Origin: Chitinophagales bacterium
GTDB taxonomy: Bacteria > Bacteroidota > Bacteroidia > Chitinophagales > UBA2359
Direction of reading: 5' to 3'
DNA: 60,326 nucleotides
Assembly: GCA_016787295.1 (NCBI GenBank)
Contig: JAEUUX010000148.1
Span: 1 to 60,326 of the forward strand
Below the pieces are notes generated by a model. That model was not told the origin of the DNA and did not search any database. It was given only the letters and a program-made list of their open reading frames with translations. Shown here one piece after another: positions 43,592 through 51,766 of this stretch; within the stretch, counting starts at the first letter, position 1; the number at the start of each line of letters is the position of its first letter. Position numbers and translations under genes: made by a program.

Positions 43592-44077
43592 TTACTTTAC
43601 AATAACCACACCATCTGCCATAAACGATACATTGATTTCGGGAGTATTAATGGCTTCTATTTCGGCGGTAGATTTTCCTGCATCTTCGGCATAGTGGCGC
43701 AACATAGCAACCGACACTGTATCGAGTTTGGCAATGCCTTCTGCCACAACCGTATGACCCGCCAAATCTTTGGGCATAAAAAAGGCATAATCCTTGAATT
43801 TGACGCGCATATCTGCGCTACCTTTGTTTTCTAAGGTCATCCAACAGCCTTTGGCTTGACAAACTGCCTGTACTTTGCCTGTAATTTTGGCGGGCATTTC
43901 TTTGAGTTTTTGCTGTTCCATCTTTTGCACCACATCACCCACGCTTTGTGCGCGGTCAACAGTAATGACTTTACCAAACTGTTGATTAGGCTGGAATGAA
44001 AGTGCTTTTTTGTTGGACGAACATGACACGCCTGCACCCATAATTGCCACAAGCAACAAAGAATAAACTATTTTCAT
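43592..44077 (-). CDS. DUF4920-family lipoprotein
   Basis: The 161-residue protein starts at the ATG at 44077; a longer open frame runs upstream but would pass through the promoter. The lipobox is GAGVSC (Cys near 19). The core VCQAKGCWMTLENKG (about 72-86), then FKDYAFFMPKDLAGHTVVAEG (about 92-112), is the mark of DUF4920, an OB-like domain common in Bacteroidota envelope lipoproteins. The two conserved Cys (VCQxKGC) may bind a metal or form a disulfide. The function is unknown. Confidence 0.88.
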   Translation of the reverse strand: MKIVYSLLLVAIMGAGVSCSSNKKALSFQPNQQFGKVITVDRAQSVGDVVQKMEQQKLKEMPAKITGKVQAVCQAKGCWMTLENKGSADMRVKFKDYAFFMPKDLAGHTVVAEGIAKLDTVSVAMLRHYAEDAGKSTAEIEAINTPEINVSFMADGVVIVK

Positions 44078-44112
44078 CGTAATATTTTTTAAAAAAATAG
44101 AGAAATCAGGTG

Positions 44113-44120
44113 CAAAGATA
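44113..44120 (-). promoter_or_regulatory. -7 promoter box for the DUF4920 gene
   Basis: The reverse strand reads TATCTTTG, 36 bases upstream of the ATG at 44077, and fixes the shorter start for that gene. Confidence 0.6.
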
Positions 44121-44141
44121 GTACTTTTGAGCGGTTTTTGT

Positions 44142-44570
44142 TTATGATGGTGTGTTTTTTCTAGGTGGTTTTTGTAGCCAGTAACAGAGTTTATCGAGGC
44201 TTTGTTGCATTTTTTCGTACAAAAAATCATATTCCAAAGGTTCTTTGCCGACAAAAATAAACATAATAGACAATTGTTTTTGTTGTTGGGTCAAGAGGTC
44301 TTGCAGTGTTTTTTTCTGCAATCTATAGCTTTCGCGCATTTGTCTTTTGATACGGTTGCGTTGGTTGGAGCGTTTCGAATAGCGCGTCGAAACACTAAAG
44401 GCAGCCTGCAAAGGATTTTGTGTGTGGTTGGGCATCTCATTATTTACTATCCACACTAAACGATAAGGAAAAATCGTATAACTGTTGCCCGATGTGAAAA
44501 GTTGTTGAATGGTGCTGCGGCTTTTGAGCCGTTCTTGTTTCGACAGAGTGAAAGGAGAACGTGGAGGCAT
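44142..44570 (-). CDS. rnpA: Ribonuclease P protein component
   Basis: The 142-residue basic protein helps RNase P RNA remove 5' leaders from tRNA precursors. The hallmark SNQRNRIKRQMRESYR (about 68-83, RNR motif) and the early FTLSKQERLKSRSTIQQLF are present. The C-terminus is longer than the E. coli protein and Gln/Lys-rich. The usual partners rpmH and yidC are not adjacent. It follows a methyltransferase gene on the same strand by 45 bases. Confidence 0.95.
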   Translation of the reverse strand: MPPRSPFTLSKQERLKSRSTIQQLFTSGNSYTIFPYRLVWIVNNEMPNHTQNPLQAAFSVSTRYSKRSNQRNRIKRQMRESYRLQKKTLQDLLTQQQKQLSIMFIFVGKEPLEYDFLYEKMQQSLDKLCYWLQKPPRKNTPS

Positions 44571-44615
44571 TTTTTCTGGAATTAGTTTTTTGGAGGGAGG
44601 AAGAAATAGTGAGTG

Positions 44616-45362
44616 TTATCCTATTTTTCGCGCCACAAACACCCAAGTAGGAAAAGCATAAGAATCTTTGGGGTATTGTGCAATGACTTCAAAGCCGCTT
44701 AGTTGCAAAAAAAGGCGTATTTCGTCGGCGGTGAAACTGCGCAAAATATTGTCATCTTTGCCCAAAAGTTGTGCTGGTGCATCGGTGGCGTTTTGTTGAA
44801 AATACTGTGCTGCCCAGTGCCATGTCCAAGCTGTTTCGAGGTGGCACGAAAACACACTATCGCGCCAATAGGTGGTGCCATTGTCCTCTACCGTGTGGCG
44901 AAGGCTAAGGGCGGGCTGAATAGTGGGCAAAAACTGAAACGCATCTATGACATCAAAAACAAGAATACCATTGCTGACCAAATGTTGGCGGGCGCAACGC
45001 AACATGTTCAGGATAGCGCTGTTGGTGAGCAAATAGGCTGTTGTCCTGCCCACCAACAGCACTGCCGAAAAGTTGCGGTTGAGGTAAAAATCGCTCATAT
45101 CGGCTTGCACAAAAACGCCCAACGGCAACCTTTTGCGCGCCAAAGCCAACATATCGGCACTCAAATCCAAACCAATATAGTCGTAGCCATTTTGCAACAT
45201 GCGCTCGGCATTGTTGCCCGCACCACAACCCAACTCCAACACAGACTTCACGTTGTTTTGTTGCAATAAGGCGTGATAGTAGCTAAATTCGCTATCGTAG
45301 TCCATGAATTGCCGATACATGATTTCATAAACCCGCGCCATGTCAGTGTATAGTTTGTCCAT
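44616..45362 (-). CDS. Class I SAM-dependent methyltransferase
   Basis: A 248-residue enzyme with a Rossmann-like SAM-binding fold: motif I VLELGCGAGNNAERML (about 40-55), the acidic end of strand 2 in YIGLDLSADML (about 61-71), and FVQADMSDF (about 84-92). The N-terminus YTDMARVYEIMYRQFMDYD resembles small-molecule or lipid methyltransferases of the same class. The substrate is unknown. It starts 2 bases from the stop of the GWxTD gene, so it is translated in the same operon. Confidence 0.9.
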   Translation of the reverse strand: MDKLYTDMARVYEIMYRQFMDYDSEFSYYHALLQQNNVKSVLELGCGAGNNAERMLQNGYDYIGLDLSADMLALARKRLPLGVFVQADMSDFYLNRNFSAVLLVGRTTAYLLTNSAILNMLRCARQHLVSNGILVFDVIDAFQFLPTIQPALSLRHTVEDNGTTYWRDSVFSCHLETAWTWHWAAQYFQQNATDAPAQLLGKDDNILRSFTADEIRLFLQLSGFEVIAQYPKDSYAFPTWVFVARKIG

Positions 45363-45364
45363 GT

Positions 45365-46825
45365 TTAAAAACCCGAATTGCTTTTCATACCATGATTTTT
45401 TGTATTGTCTACTCGGTTTCTTACTTTATCGTCCCAGCCGTTATTTTTCACTTCACCTGTCACATCGGAATGTATTAGTTTCCACTGTCTGCCTGTATAA
45501 TCTTCATTTTCAAATACAAATTTTACATTAGCTTGTGTCTGCACTTTATAATAGTGCCAAATTTGTAAAGGAGCTTGAGCAGCGGTTGTTGGCTTATCGG
45601 CATCAGCACTTAGTAAGTCTTTGTTGAAGTTTACTATAGTTTCTTTATCCCATTTAATTATATCATCAGGTTTGCCATACTGCAAACGGACTCTACCTAA
45701 GTCGGTCGAATAACCCGCTGTTTTGTGGCTGCCATACAATTGTTGCACTTCGTCGACGGAGCGTTTGTAGGCATTAAACCCAATTTCGGCTTTGCCCGGC
45801 ATTCGTTCTTCCCAAAAGTTAAATACAAATTGTCGCATCAAAGTTGTGTCGGAGCAACGACCTACGCGCAAAATATATTCTTTTTCGGTGTCACTCCCCA
45901 CAGGATACAACGACATTAGGTAGAAATAAGCATCTTTGTTGGACAATTGGGCTGCAAAGGTGTTTTCTATGCCAATATTTGCCAAAAGTTCGTTGGACAA
46001 CACATTACTGCGCTGAAAATTAGTACTTTTTTGGCTCACCAATTCATTTTTTTTGTTTCTAATTTCCACAACCGCCTCATAGTTACCCGATGGCAATTCG
46101 CTGACATCAAATTCTGCCACTACCACCTGAACGGCTTGAGCAGTGCTGCGTTTCACTTTTCGCAAATTACTCACCACTTTGTCGCTGGCATCGCCTTGTC
46201 GTTTGATATAATAAACGGTCAAAAAATCGGGTTCGGACAAAGACAAAGTATTGTAGATTTCGGCATAAAAACGCACATGTTTCATGCCACTTGGATAATA
46301 CGCCAAGGCGTTGGGAATGAAATCATAGCCATTTTTGGTGTAAATGGTAGGCGAGCTACTGGCTTGGTAGCTTTCTACCAACATAATATCCGAAATGCTG
46401 GGCGTTGCTGCTATGGTTGGCATGATGATGTCGGCTTCCAACTTTTGAGGAACGGCATTAGCATCGTTGAGGTCTTTTAGGCTTATCTCCAAATGATAAG
46501 TACCACTTGGCAGGCTATTGCGTTTGAGGTCTACCAAATTGACATAACTCACCGTATCGGCAATGGTTTGGCTGTTGAGTACATATTTATCATACGCCAC
46601 AACCTTGTCGCCTGCCGAAAAAATCATGCTTATTTCTGCTTGTGCTTGTTTTTGTTGTTGGTCATTTTTTTTGAACACCAGCGATTTGCCTTCCACAAAA
46701 AGATAGGTTTCTATATAACCTTTGCTATCAGGTGTTTGAAAAATGGCATAATCAAATTCGCCTTGAATGGCAGCCTGCGCCGACAAACTACCCAGCAATA
46801 CTGCTAATAAATAAAATGGTTTCAT
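45365..46825 (-). CDS. GWxTD-domain exported protein
   Basis: The 486-residue protein has a signal peptide (about 1-18). The N-terminal two thirds are beta-rich with strands such as YIETYLFVEGKSL and GTYHLEISLKDL. The C-terminal third (about 330-486) holds the GWxTD-type segment: YILRVGRCSDTTLMRQFVFNFWEERMP, then a GRVRLQYGKPDDIIKW stretch and a final DYTGRQWKLIHSDVTGEV. Such proteins occur in Bacteroidota and Acidobacteriota envelopes; their role is not established. It is the first gene of the operon GWxTD - methyltransferase - rnpA. Confidence 0.87.
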   Translation of the reverse strand: MKPFYLLAVLLGSLSAQAAIQGEFDYAIFQTPDSKGYIETYLFVEGKSLVFKKNDQQQKQAQAEISMIFSAGDKVVAYDKYVLNSQTIADTVSYVNLVDLKRNSLPSGTYHLEISLKDLNDANAVPQKLEADIIMPTIAATPSISDIMLVESYQASSSPTIYTKNGYDFIPNALAYYPSGMKHVRFYAEIYNTLSLSEPDFLTVYYIKRQGDASDKVVSNLRKVKRSTAQAVQVVVAEFDVSELPSGNYEAVVEIRNKKNELVSQKSTNFQRSNVLSNELLANIGIENTFAAQLSNKDAYFYLMSLYPVGSDTEKEYILRVGRCSDTTLMRQFVFNFWEERMPGKAEIGFNAYKRSVDEVQQLYGSHKTAGYSTDLGRVRLQYGKPDDIIKWDKETIVNFNKDLLSADADKPTTAAQAPLQIWHYYKVQTQANVKFVFENEDYTGRQWKLIHSDVTGEVKNNGWDDKVRNRVDNTKNHGMKSNSGF

Positions 46826-46855
46826 ATCACAAAAGTTTGTTTGTAAAATATGGGC

Positions 46856-46863
46856 AAAGTTAC
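46856..46863 (-). promoter_or_regulatory. -7 promoter box for the GWxTD operon
   Basis: The reverse strand reads TAACTTTG, 31 bases upstream of the ATG at 46825. Confidence 0.55.
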
Positions 46864-47053
46864 GGCTTTTTGCCTATAATATACTGCATTGAACACAATT
46901 TTTGGTATAAATCTATAGGGTTTTATCGCAACAAATTATCTTTTTTTTATTGTCTAAAAAATTGATAGTCAGCATATTACACTTTTTTTATCGATTATCT
47001 ATGAAGCTGATTAGGGTAAAAATAGCTATTGTTTTTGTGTTATTTTTGAGTGT

Positions 47054-47073
47054 TTTGCCTATTAATAGGCAAA
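47054..47073. promoter_or_regulatory. Perfect 20-base palindrome
   Basis: TTTGCCTATTAATAGGCAAA is fully self-complementary with no loop, in the middle of the divergent spacer. It looks more like a dimer-binding operator than a terminator, although AT-rich sequence with a T-run follows at about 47083. Confidence 0.4.
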
Positions 47074-47192
47074 CAAAAATATTATTTTTTTGTAAATCAG
47101 CACAAGTTTCAGGAGTTTTTTTTGAAAATATTTAGTCATTTGGGCGCAAAAATCCCTAAAATACCTGCATCTTTGTCCGCAAAAAGCGAAAA

Positions 47193-47251
47193 AAGGTGGT
47201 TAAGTCAGGATTGGTGCAAAATTATTTCGCTCCATTTAACTTAACCACCTT
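47193..47251. promoter_or_regulatory. Inverted repeat in the leader of the TPR lipoprotein gene
   Basis: Perfect 13-base arms AAGGTGGTTAAGT (47193-47205) and ACTTAACCACCTT (47239-47251) enclose 33 bases and end 43 bases before the ATG. No T-run follows, so it is not a typical terminator. It may be an mRNA leader structure or a paired protein site. Confidence 0.5.
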
Positions 47252-47294
47252 CTAATAGTCTATTATTCACCTCTTTATTTAACAAAAAACGCCC

Positions 47295-47792
47295 ATGTTG
47301 CAACGATTTTTTATGATGTGTTGGCTAATGAGCCTTAGTCTGTGGTATATTGGCTGTCAAACAACCGATGGTGTGGTAGAAAAATATATGAATTACCAAT
47401 ACCATGAATTGAATATGAGCCAAGAACAGCGCGAAAAAAACCCTCTTTTGGCAGGCGCTATGGACTATTACCTAACCAAAGATTATACCTTAGCAATTGG
47501 TAAATTGCAAGAACAAATCAATCTTCACAATGCTGATGGTGTATCTTATTTCTACATTGGCTTGAGTCAGATGTATTTGGGGCGTTATGCAGACGCTATT
47601 ACCGCTTTTGAACAAAGTATTGCTGCCGATCCTGAATTGTATGACTATACTTCACATTGGTATATGGGGCTTTGTTACCTTAAATTAGACCAGAACGACA
47701 AAGCTCGTCCGCATTTGCAATACATCTTAGACCATGATGTTGATAAACCACTTTACAAAGAAAATGCTCGCATCTTGTTGGAGCAATTGTAA
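47295..47792 (+). CDS. TPR-repeat lipoprotein
   Basis: The 165-residue protein has a lipobox WYIGC (Cys near 21). Three tetratricopeptide repeats fill residues about 55-160 (YFYIGLSQMYLGRYADAITAFEQSIAADP is the clearest). It is probably anchored in the outer membrane as an assembly or docking factor. The partner is unknown. It is convergent with the acyltransferase gene 25 bases away. Confidence 0.85.
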   Translation: MLQRFFMMCWLMSLSLWYIGCQTTDGVVEKYMNYQYHELNMSQEQREKNPLLAGAMDYYLTKDYTLAIGKLQEQINLHNADGVSYFYIGLSQMYLGRYADAITAFEQSIAADPELYDYTSHWYMGLCYLKLDQNDKARPHLQYILDHDVDKPLYKENARILLEQL

Positions 47793-47817
47793 GGAGGATT
47801 GCAATTGGTAGTAGATT

Positions 47818-49017
47818 TTATTTTTCAAAACCCCATGTTTTTTGTTGGATTTGATGACCACGATAGCCTGCCAACAAAATTGGTATCCAGCCCACAATGG
47901 GAATGAAAAACGAAATTAAAAACGGATTGCGGAATAAGATGGAGAAAAAAGACCACCAATTTAGGTGCATATCCTTGACAGGAAGTCCATTGTTTTGGGC
48001 ATATAAACGCTCATGCTCGGAGAACAACAAAGCCCAACCGGGTGACGAAAAGAACGGAATTTTGGTGATATTGCTTAGATTGTTAAGCAATAAATGTTTC
48101 CATTGAAAAGGTTCGCGCCCATATTCGGCAACAGCCTTATCCAAACCATTTTGCATAGTGGTTTGTATTTGGTCGCGAATCTGGTTAATTTCCTCTTGGC
48201 TCAACGAATCATACTCTTTGTTGTTCATTTCGTAGGGTTTGATAGGGTCGCCCAAAACGTAGGTCAGCCGAGCCGGAAAGGCAAAGTAGAACAACCAAGG
48301 TTGCACCAATATCAACAAGGTCATGATGCTCAAAGGCAAGAAAGGAATGCCAATTTTTTGTACCAATTGGTCTATCCAAGGCAGGCGATAGCTGTAGGGA
48401 TTGATGTATTCGCCATTCACCGTATAAACAGGAATGACATCGGTTTTGTATTTCAGACTCATGCGCACAAAAGAGGTGGAAAAACGCTGCAATTGATAGC
48501 GTTTGTCAAAACCCTTGCCAATGCCCGGCACACCTTCGGGATAAATCAATATATTGGCAAAATTGTAGTGCATAAGGGTTTCGAAATTGAGGCTTGTGGC
48601 ATCAATACCACCCACACGCTTCCAAAAATGGTGTATCAAAAAAGGGTGCATGAGGCGCGACATGGACAACATAGGAGCTGTGAGTCCGCGACAAGCATGG
48701 TAAAAATCGTGCTTGTTCATCTTAAAAACTCCTGCTCCAAAAACCATAGCGTCCCAAGGAAAAGCCATGCCCGAATGATTGCTCGCAAAAATCAGCGGGC
48801 GGTCGGGGTTGTTGCGCTGTGGATAGTTTTCGAATCCAATGAAGCGCGACCTAAAGTAGTGTTTGTTGATGTGGTCAAAGATATTTTTCTCCAAACTGAT
48901 GGTATAGTTTGGGTCAAAATAATCGTCGTAGATGTGTTTGTTTTGCTCGACCAAGTCGGCAATTTGTTGGCTATTTAGCCCCTGTAGTTTCGATTCTTGT
49001 TGCGCAGATTTTGCCAT
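47818..49017 (-). CDS. Phospholipid/glycerol acyltransferase-like membrane enzyme
   Basis: The 399-residue protein starts at the ATG at 49017; the longer reading would need a TTG at 49041. A PlsC-type domain spans about 55-265: block I reads NHSGMAFPWDA, with seven residues between His and Asp instead of the usual four, and block III reads YPEGVPG. Hydrophobic segments lie near 215-235 and at the C-terminus (about 360-390). It probably esterifies a lysophospholipid or a lipid precursor; the exact acceptor is open. Confidence 0.85.
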   Translation of the reverse strand: MAKSAQQESKLQGLNSQQIADLVEQNKHIYDDYFDPNYTISLEKNIFDHINKHYFRSRFIGFENYPQRNNPDRPLIFASNHSGMAFPWDAMVFGAGVFKMNKHDFYHACRGLTAPMLSMSRLMHPFLIHHFWKRVGGIDATSLNFETLMHYNFANILIYPEGVPGIGKGFDKRYQLQRFSTSFVRMSLKYKTDVIPVYTVNGEYINPYSYRLPWIDQLVQKIGIPFLPLSIMTLLILVQPWLFYFAFPARLTYVLGDPIKPYEMNNKEYDSLSQEEINQIRDQIQTTMQNGLDKAVAEYGREPFQWKHLLLNNLSNITKIPFFSSPGWALLFSEHERLYAQNNGLPVKDMHLNWWSFFSILFRNPFLISFFIPIVGWIPILLAGYRGHQIQQKTWGFEK

Positions 49018-49112
49018 ACCAATTTGTTTTTTAAACCCCAAAGCAATAAATGGTCAATTTTTTGTGCGAATTTGATAGTTTTTATGCAAAAAAACAAACT
49101 TTAACACTCATT

Positions 49113-49145
49113 TTTGTAAAAATACTGCCTAAAGCCGTAACTTTG
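49113..49145 (+). promoter_or_regulatory. Promoter of the secreted-protein gene at 49223
   Basis: TTTG (49113-49116), a 21-base spacer and TAACTTTG (49138-49145) fit the Bacteroidota consensus, 77 bases before the ATG. Confidence 0.65.
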
Positions 49146-49222
49146 TGGCAATTTAGCGCCCCAATGCGTCGTTTTGGACGCTCAAAAACCTAAATGCAAT
49201 TATCCTAACCCCACTTTTAAAC

Positions 49223-50368
49223 ATGAAAAAATACCTCCTTGTTTGTTTTGTGCTAGGGCTAAACAGCCTTGTTCTGTGGGCGCAAAGCGAATGGAATGCC
49301 GAAGGAAATGGCAAAGCTAAAGCGGTTAAAACCAAAAAAGAAAACATTAAGTATAGTTATCACGTTGGGGCTGCTTTGCTCAAAACAGGACTCACCTTAA
49401 GTGGCAAATTCCAGTTCAATGACAAAGACAACGACCTGCCTGACTACAATTTTATTGACACCCTCACCAACAAACGCAAATCGGTACCTATCTCGATGAT
49501 AGAACGTATGGTGCTGGCTGGTGCCGAAAAAGGCATCACCGCCCGCAACGACTCGACCGAATTTGTGTGGATAGATAAGTTTAAAGACCTCTACCGAAAA
49601 GTCCGAATCGGCACTATCGAAATCTATGACAATTCGCGAATCATTGACGAAAAATACGAAAATTTGGAAGACTATCTGTTAGTGGCAGGACACCAACAGC
49701 ATGGCTATAAACTTATCAAAAAAGTAGCCGATGTGACACCCCTCATGACCGACCGACCTTATTTTATGCAGTCATTGGCAGCCACAGGCAGGTCAGAAAG
49801 CAAGGATTTTCGCATTCTTATCTATCTCGTCGACCTATTCAACGAAAGCAATCCCATGCGCGTCCTAAAATGGCAAGATATGACCCTCGAACTGCGCAAA
49901 GTGGCAGGCGGTGGCACGTTGCAAGCCAAAGGCTATGTGCAACCTTTAGACCTCCGCAACGAATATGTACAAACAGGAAGTATTGGCTATGTGCATATTT
50001 TTGATGGCAAAGATTTTCGGCTACTCACCTCCAACGATATCGAAAAATTGACCATTAATGGCACTACCTACGAAAAGGTTTTTTATGGCGTAACCCAAAA
50101 GTATTGCTGGGCAACATCATGGAAATATAAAGAAGAAAATTATATGGTTACAAAACGCATCATCACTGCCAACAACTATTTTTTCCGTCACAAAGTAAAC
50201 GACGGACAAGATTTGGTGATTTTGCGTTCGGCGGGCGATGCCTACAACAAACCCATCAATGAACCCGAATTGCGCAAAATATATCTCACCGAAATCAAAG
50301 TAAAAGAAAGCCTAAATACTCCTCCTCCTGCTACAGATATTGCCCTGCCAGCAACCAATAACGAATAA
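49223..50368 (+). CDS. Secreted protein of unknown function
   Basis: The 381-residue protein has a signal peptide cleaved near LWAQ (about 20). It has no recognised domain, no lipobox and no sorting domain. The mature part is charged, with mixed helix and strand; ITARNDSTEFVWIDKFKDLYRKV (about 99-121) and DLVILRSAGDAYNKP (about 331-345) are notable. It ends in an Ala/Pro/Thr-rich tail. It is monocistronic with a good promoter. Confidence 0.78.
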   Translation: MKKYLLVCFVLGLNSLVLWAQSEWNAEGNGKAKAVKTKKENIKYSYHVGAALLKTGLTLSGKFQFNDKDNDLPDYNFIDTLTNKRKSVPISMIERMVLAGAEKGITARNDSTEFVWIDKFKDLYRKVRIGTIEIYDNSRIIDEKYENLEDYLLVAGHQQHGYKLIKKVADVTPLMTDRPYFMQSLAATGRSESKDFRILIYLVDLFNESNPMRVLKWQDMTLELRKVAGGGTLQAKGYVQPLDLRNEYVQTGSIGYVHIFDGKDFRLLTSNDIEKLTINGTTYEKVFYGVTQKYCWATSWKYKEENYMVTKRIITANNYFFRHKVNDGQDLVILRSAGDAYNKPINEPELRKIYLTEIKVKESLNTPPPATDIALPATNNE

Positions 50369-50600
50369 TTTTTGAGGAAAATACCTATTTCTACTTATTT
50401 GGGCTTCACAAACAGTCACAACTTTACCATTTGGACTATATTTCTAATAACAAGCAATAAATTTACAACAAAGGTAAGAATAATGCTGTTTTTTTAGAAA
50501 TTTTTACGCATTTTTTATAACAAAATCTACCTTGTAGCGTAACTTTATCCGCTTATAATGGTCTAAATGACAGTATTCTAAATCAAAAAACCTTTTTCTA
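50369..50600. other. Intergenic spacer
   Basis: The AT-rich 232 bases contain a near-consensus -7 box (TAACTTTA at about 50539) 55 bases before the M48 lipoprotein gene. No gene or terminator is seen. Confidence 0.4.
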
Positions 50601-51560
50601 ATGAAAAAATACGCTTTTGGCACCTTGTTGTTGGTGTTTTTTATTGCAGCCTGCTCAAAAGTGCCTGTCACAGGACGCAAACAATTCAGTTTAGTACCCG
50701 ACGACATGATTAATAACATGAGTTTTTCGCAATACAAATCGGTATTGCAAGAAAATAAAGTTATTACTACAGGTACTGATGCCCAAATGGTAAAAACCGT
50801 AGGACAAAAAATTGCAGGTGCCGTAACCACCTATTTGCAACAAAACAAAGCTGCCAACCGTGTTAACGATTTCAAATGGGAGTTCAATCTGATTGAATCG
50901 AAAGATGTCAATGCGTGGTGTATGCCCGGCGGCAAAGTAGCCGTATATACAGGCATATTGCCCTTGACCCAAAACGAAACAGGTATGGCAGTTGTTATGG
51001 GACACGAAGTAGCCCATGCCGTTGCACGACACGGCAGCGAGCGTATGAGTCAGGGTTTGGTACAACAATTGGGAGCTGTTGGCTTGGCGGTTGCCTTGAA
51101 AGATAAACCTGCTCAAACACAAGCACTATTCAATCAGGCGTATGGCATTGGAACAACAGTGGGCGTTATGTTGCCTTTTTCGCGCAAACATGAAAGCGAA
51201 GCCGACAAATTGGGCTTAATTTTTATGGCAATGGCAGGCTACAACCCACAAGAAGCCGTCCCTTTCTGGCAACGCATGAGCAAGGCAGGCGGTCCCAAAC
51301 CACCTGAGTTTTTGAGTACGCACCCCAACGATGCCACACGTGTCAAAGACATACAAAGTTTTTTGCCAACTGCTCAAAAATACTATAAAGGAAAAACAAC
51401 AGGTGGCATCAAACCAAGTACTACATCTGGCGGAACGAAAAGCAATACTGGTGTAAAAAGTAGCACAGGTACCACTTCTCCTACCAAATCTAATACAAAT
51501 AATAACAATACAGGTGGCAAGGTAAAAGCCCCCTCTAAAGTAAAAAGCCCCAAAAATTAG
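50601..51560 (+). CDS. M48-family metalloprotease lipoprotein
   Basis: The 319-residue protein has a lipobox FIAACS (Cys near 18) and a periplasm-facing M48 domain (about 50-260): HEVAH (zinc His and Glu, about 135-139) and the later KHESEADKLG (about 197-206) with the third ligand. It resembles BepA/LoiP-type outer-membrane quality-control proteases, but lacks a TPR tail. Instead it ends in a low-complexity Ser/Thr/Lys/Asn-rich tail of about 50 residues (SGGTKSNTGVKSSTGTTSPT), probably disordered and perhaps cell-wall binding. Confidence 0.92.
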   Translation: MKKYAFGTLLLVFFIAACSKVPVTGRKQFSLVPDDMINNMSFSQYKSVLQENKVITTGTDAQMVKTVGQKIAGAVTTYLQQNKAANRVNDFKWEFNLIESKDVNAWCMPGGKVAVYTGILPLTQNETGMAVVMGHEVAHAVARHGSERMSQGLVQQLGAVGLAVALKDKPAQTQALFNQAYGIGTTVGVMLPFSRKHESEADKLGLIFMAMAGYNPQEAVPFWQRMSKAGGPKPPEFLSTHPNDATRVKDIQSFLPTAQKYYKGKTTGGIKPSTTSGGTKSNTGVKSSTGTTSPTKSNTNNNNTGGKVKAPSKVKSPKN

Positions 51561-51572
51561 TTCATTCAGCCC

Positions 51573-51607
51573 AACGCCATTTACTTTTTTCGGAAGTAAA
51601 TGGCGTT
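51573..51607. terminator. Hairpin terminator
   Basis: Perfect 14-base arms AACGCCATTTACTT (51573-51586) and AAGTAAATGGCGTT (51594-51607) are followed by ATTTTTTTG. It lies 13 bases past the M48 lipoprotein stop. Confidence 0.9.
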
Positions 51608-51766
51608 ATTTTTTTGTTTGATTTTCATAAACAACATCAAAAACGCAACAATTCAGCCGAGTGACATAATCCTATCACATAGTTTTTTGCACAAAAAAGC
51701 CATTTTTTTAAACAAAAAACACTATTGTTTTGTTTACGCCCGAAACAAACATACTATTAAATTTTT

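Larger units (their letters stand above)
46826..47294. other. Intergenic region with two dyad symmetries
   Basis: The 469 bases separate two divergent genes. The region holds the GWxTD promoter (46856, minus), a 20-base perfect palindrome (47054-47073) and a large inverted repeat (47193-47251) ahead of the TPR gene. Short open frames here look non-coding. Confidence 0.5.

Noticed and set aside
46950-47135. Short open frame with hydrophobic residues in the divergent spacer
   Set aside because: It has a non-ATG start, runs through the 20-base palindrome, and shows no motif or promoter.
48094-48978. Open frame of 294 codons on the plus strand
   Set aside because: It lies wholly antisense to the acyltransferase gene, has no signature, and the other strand shows PlsC-type motifs. 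It is an antisense shadow.
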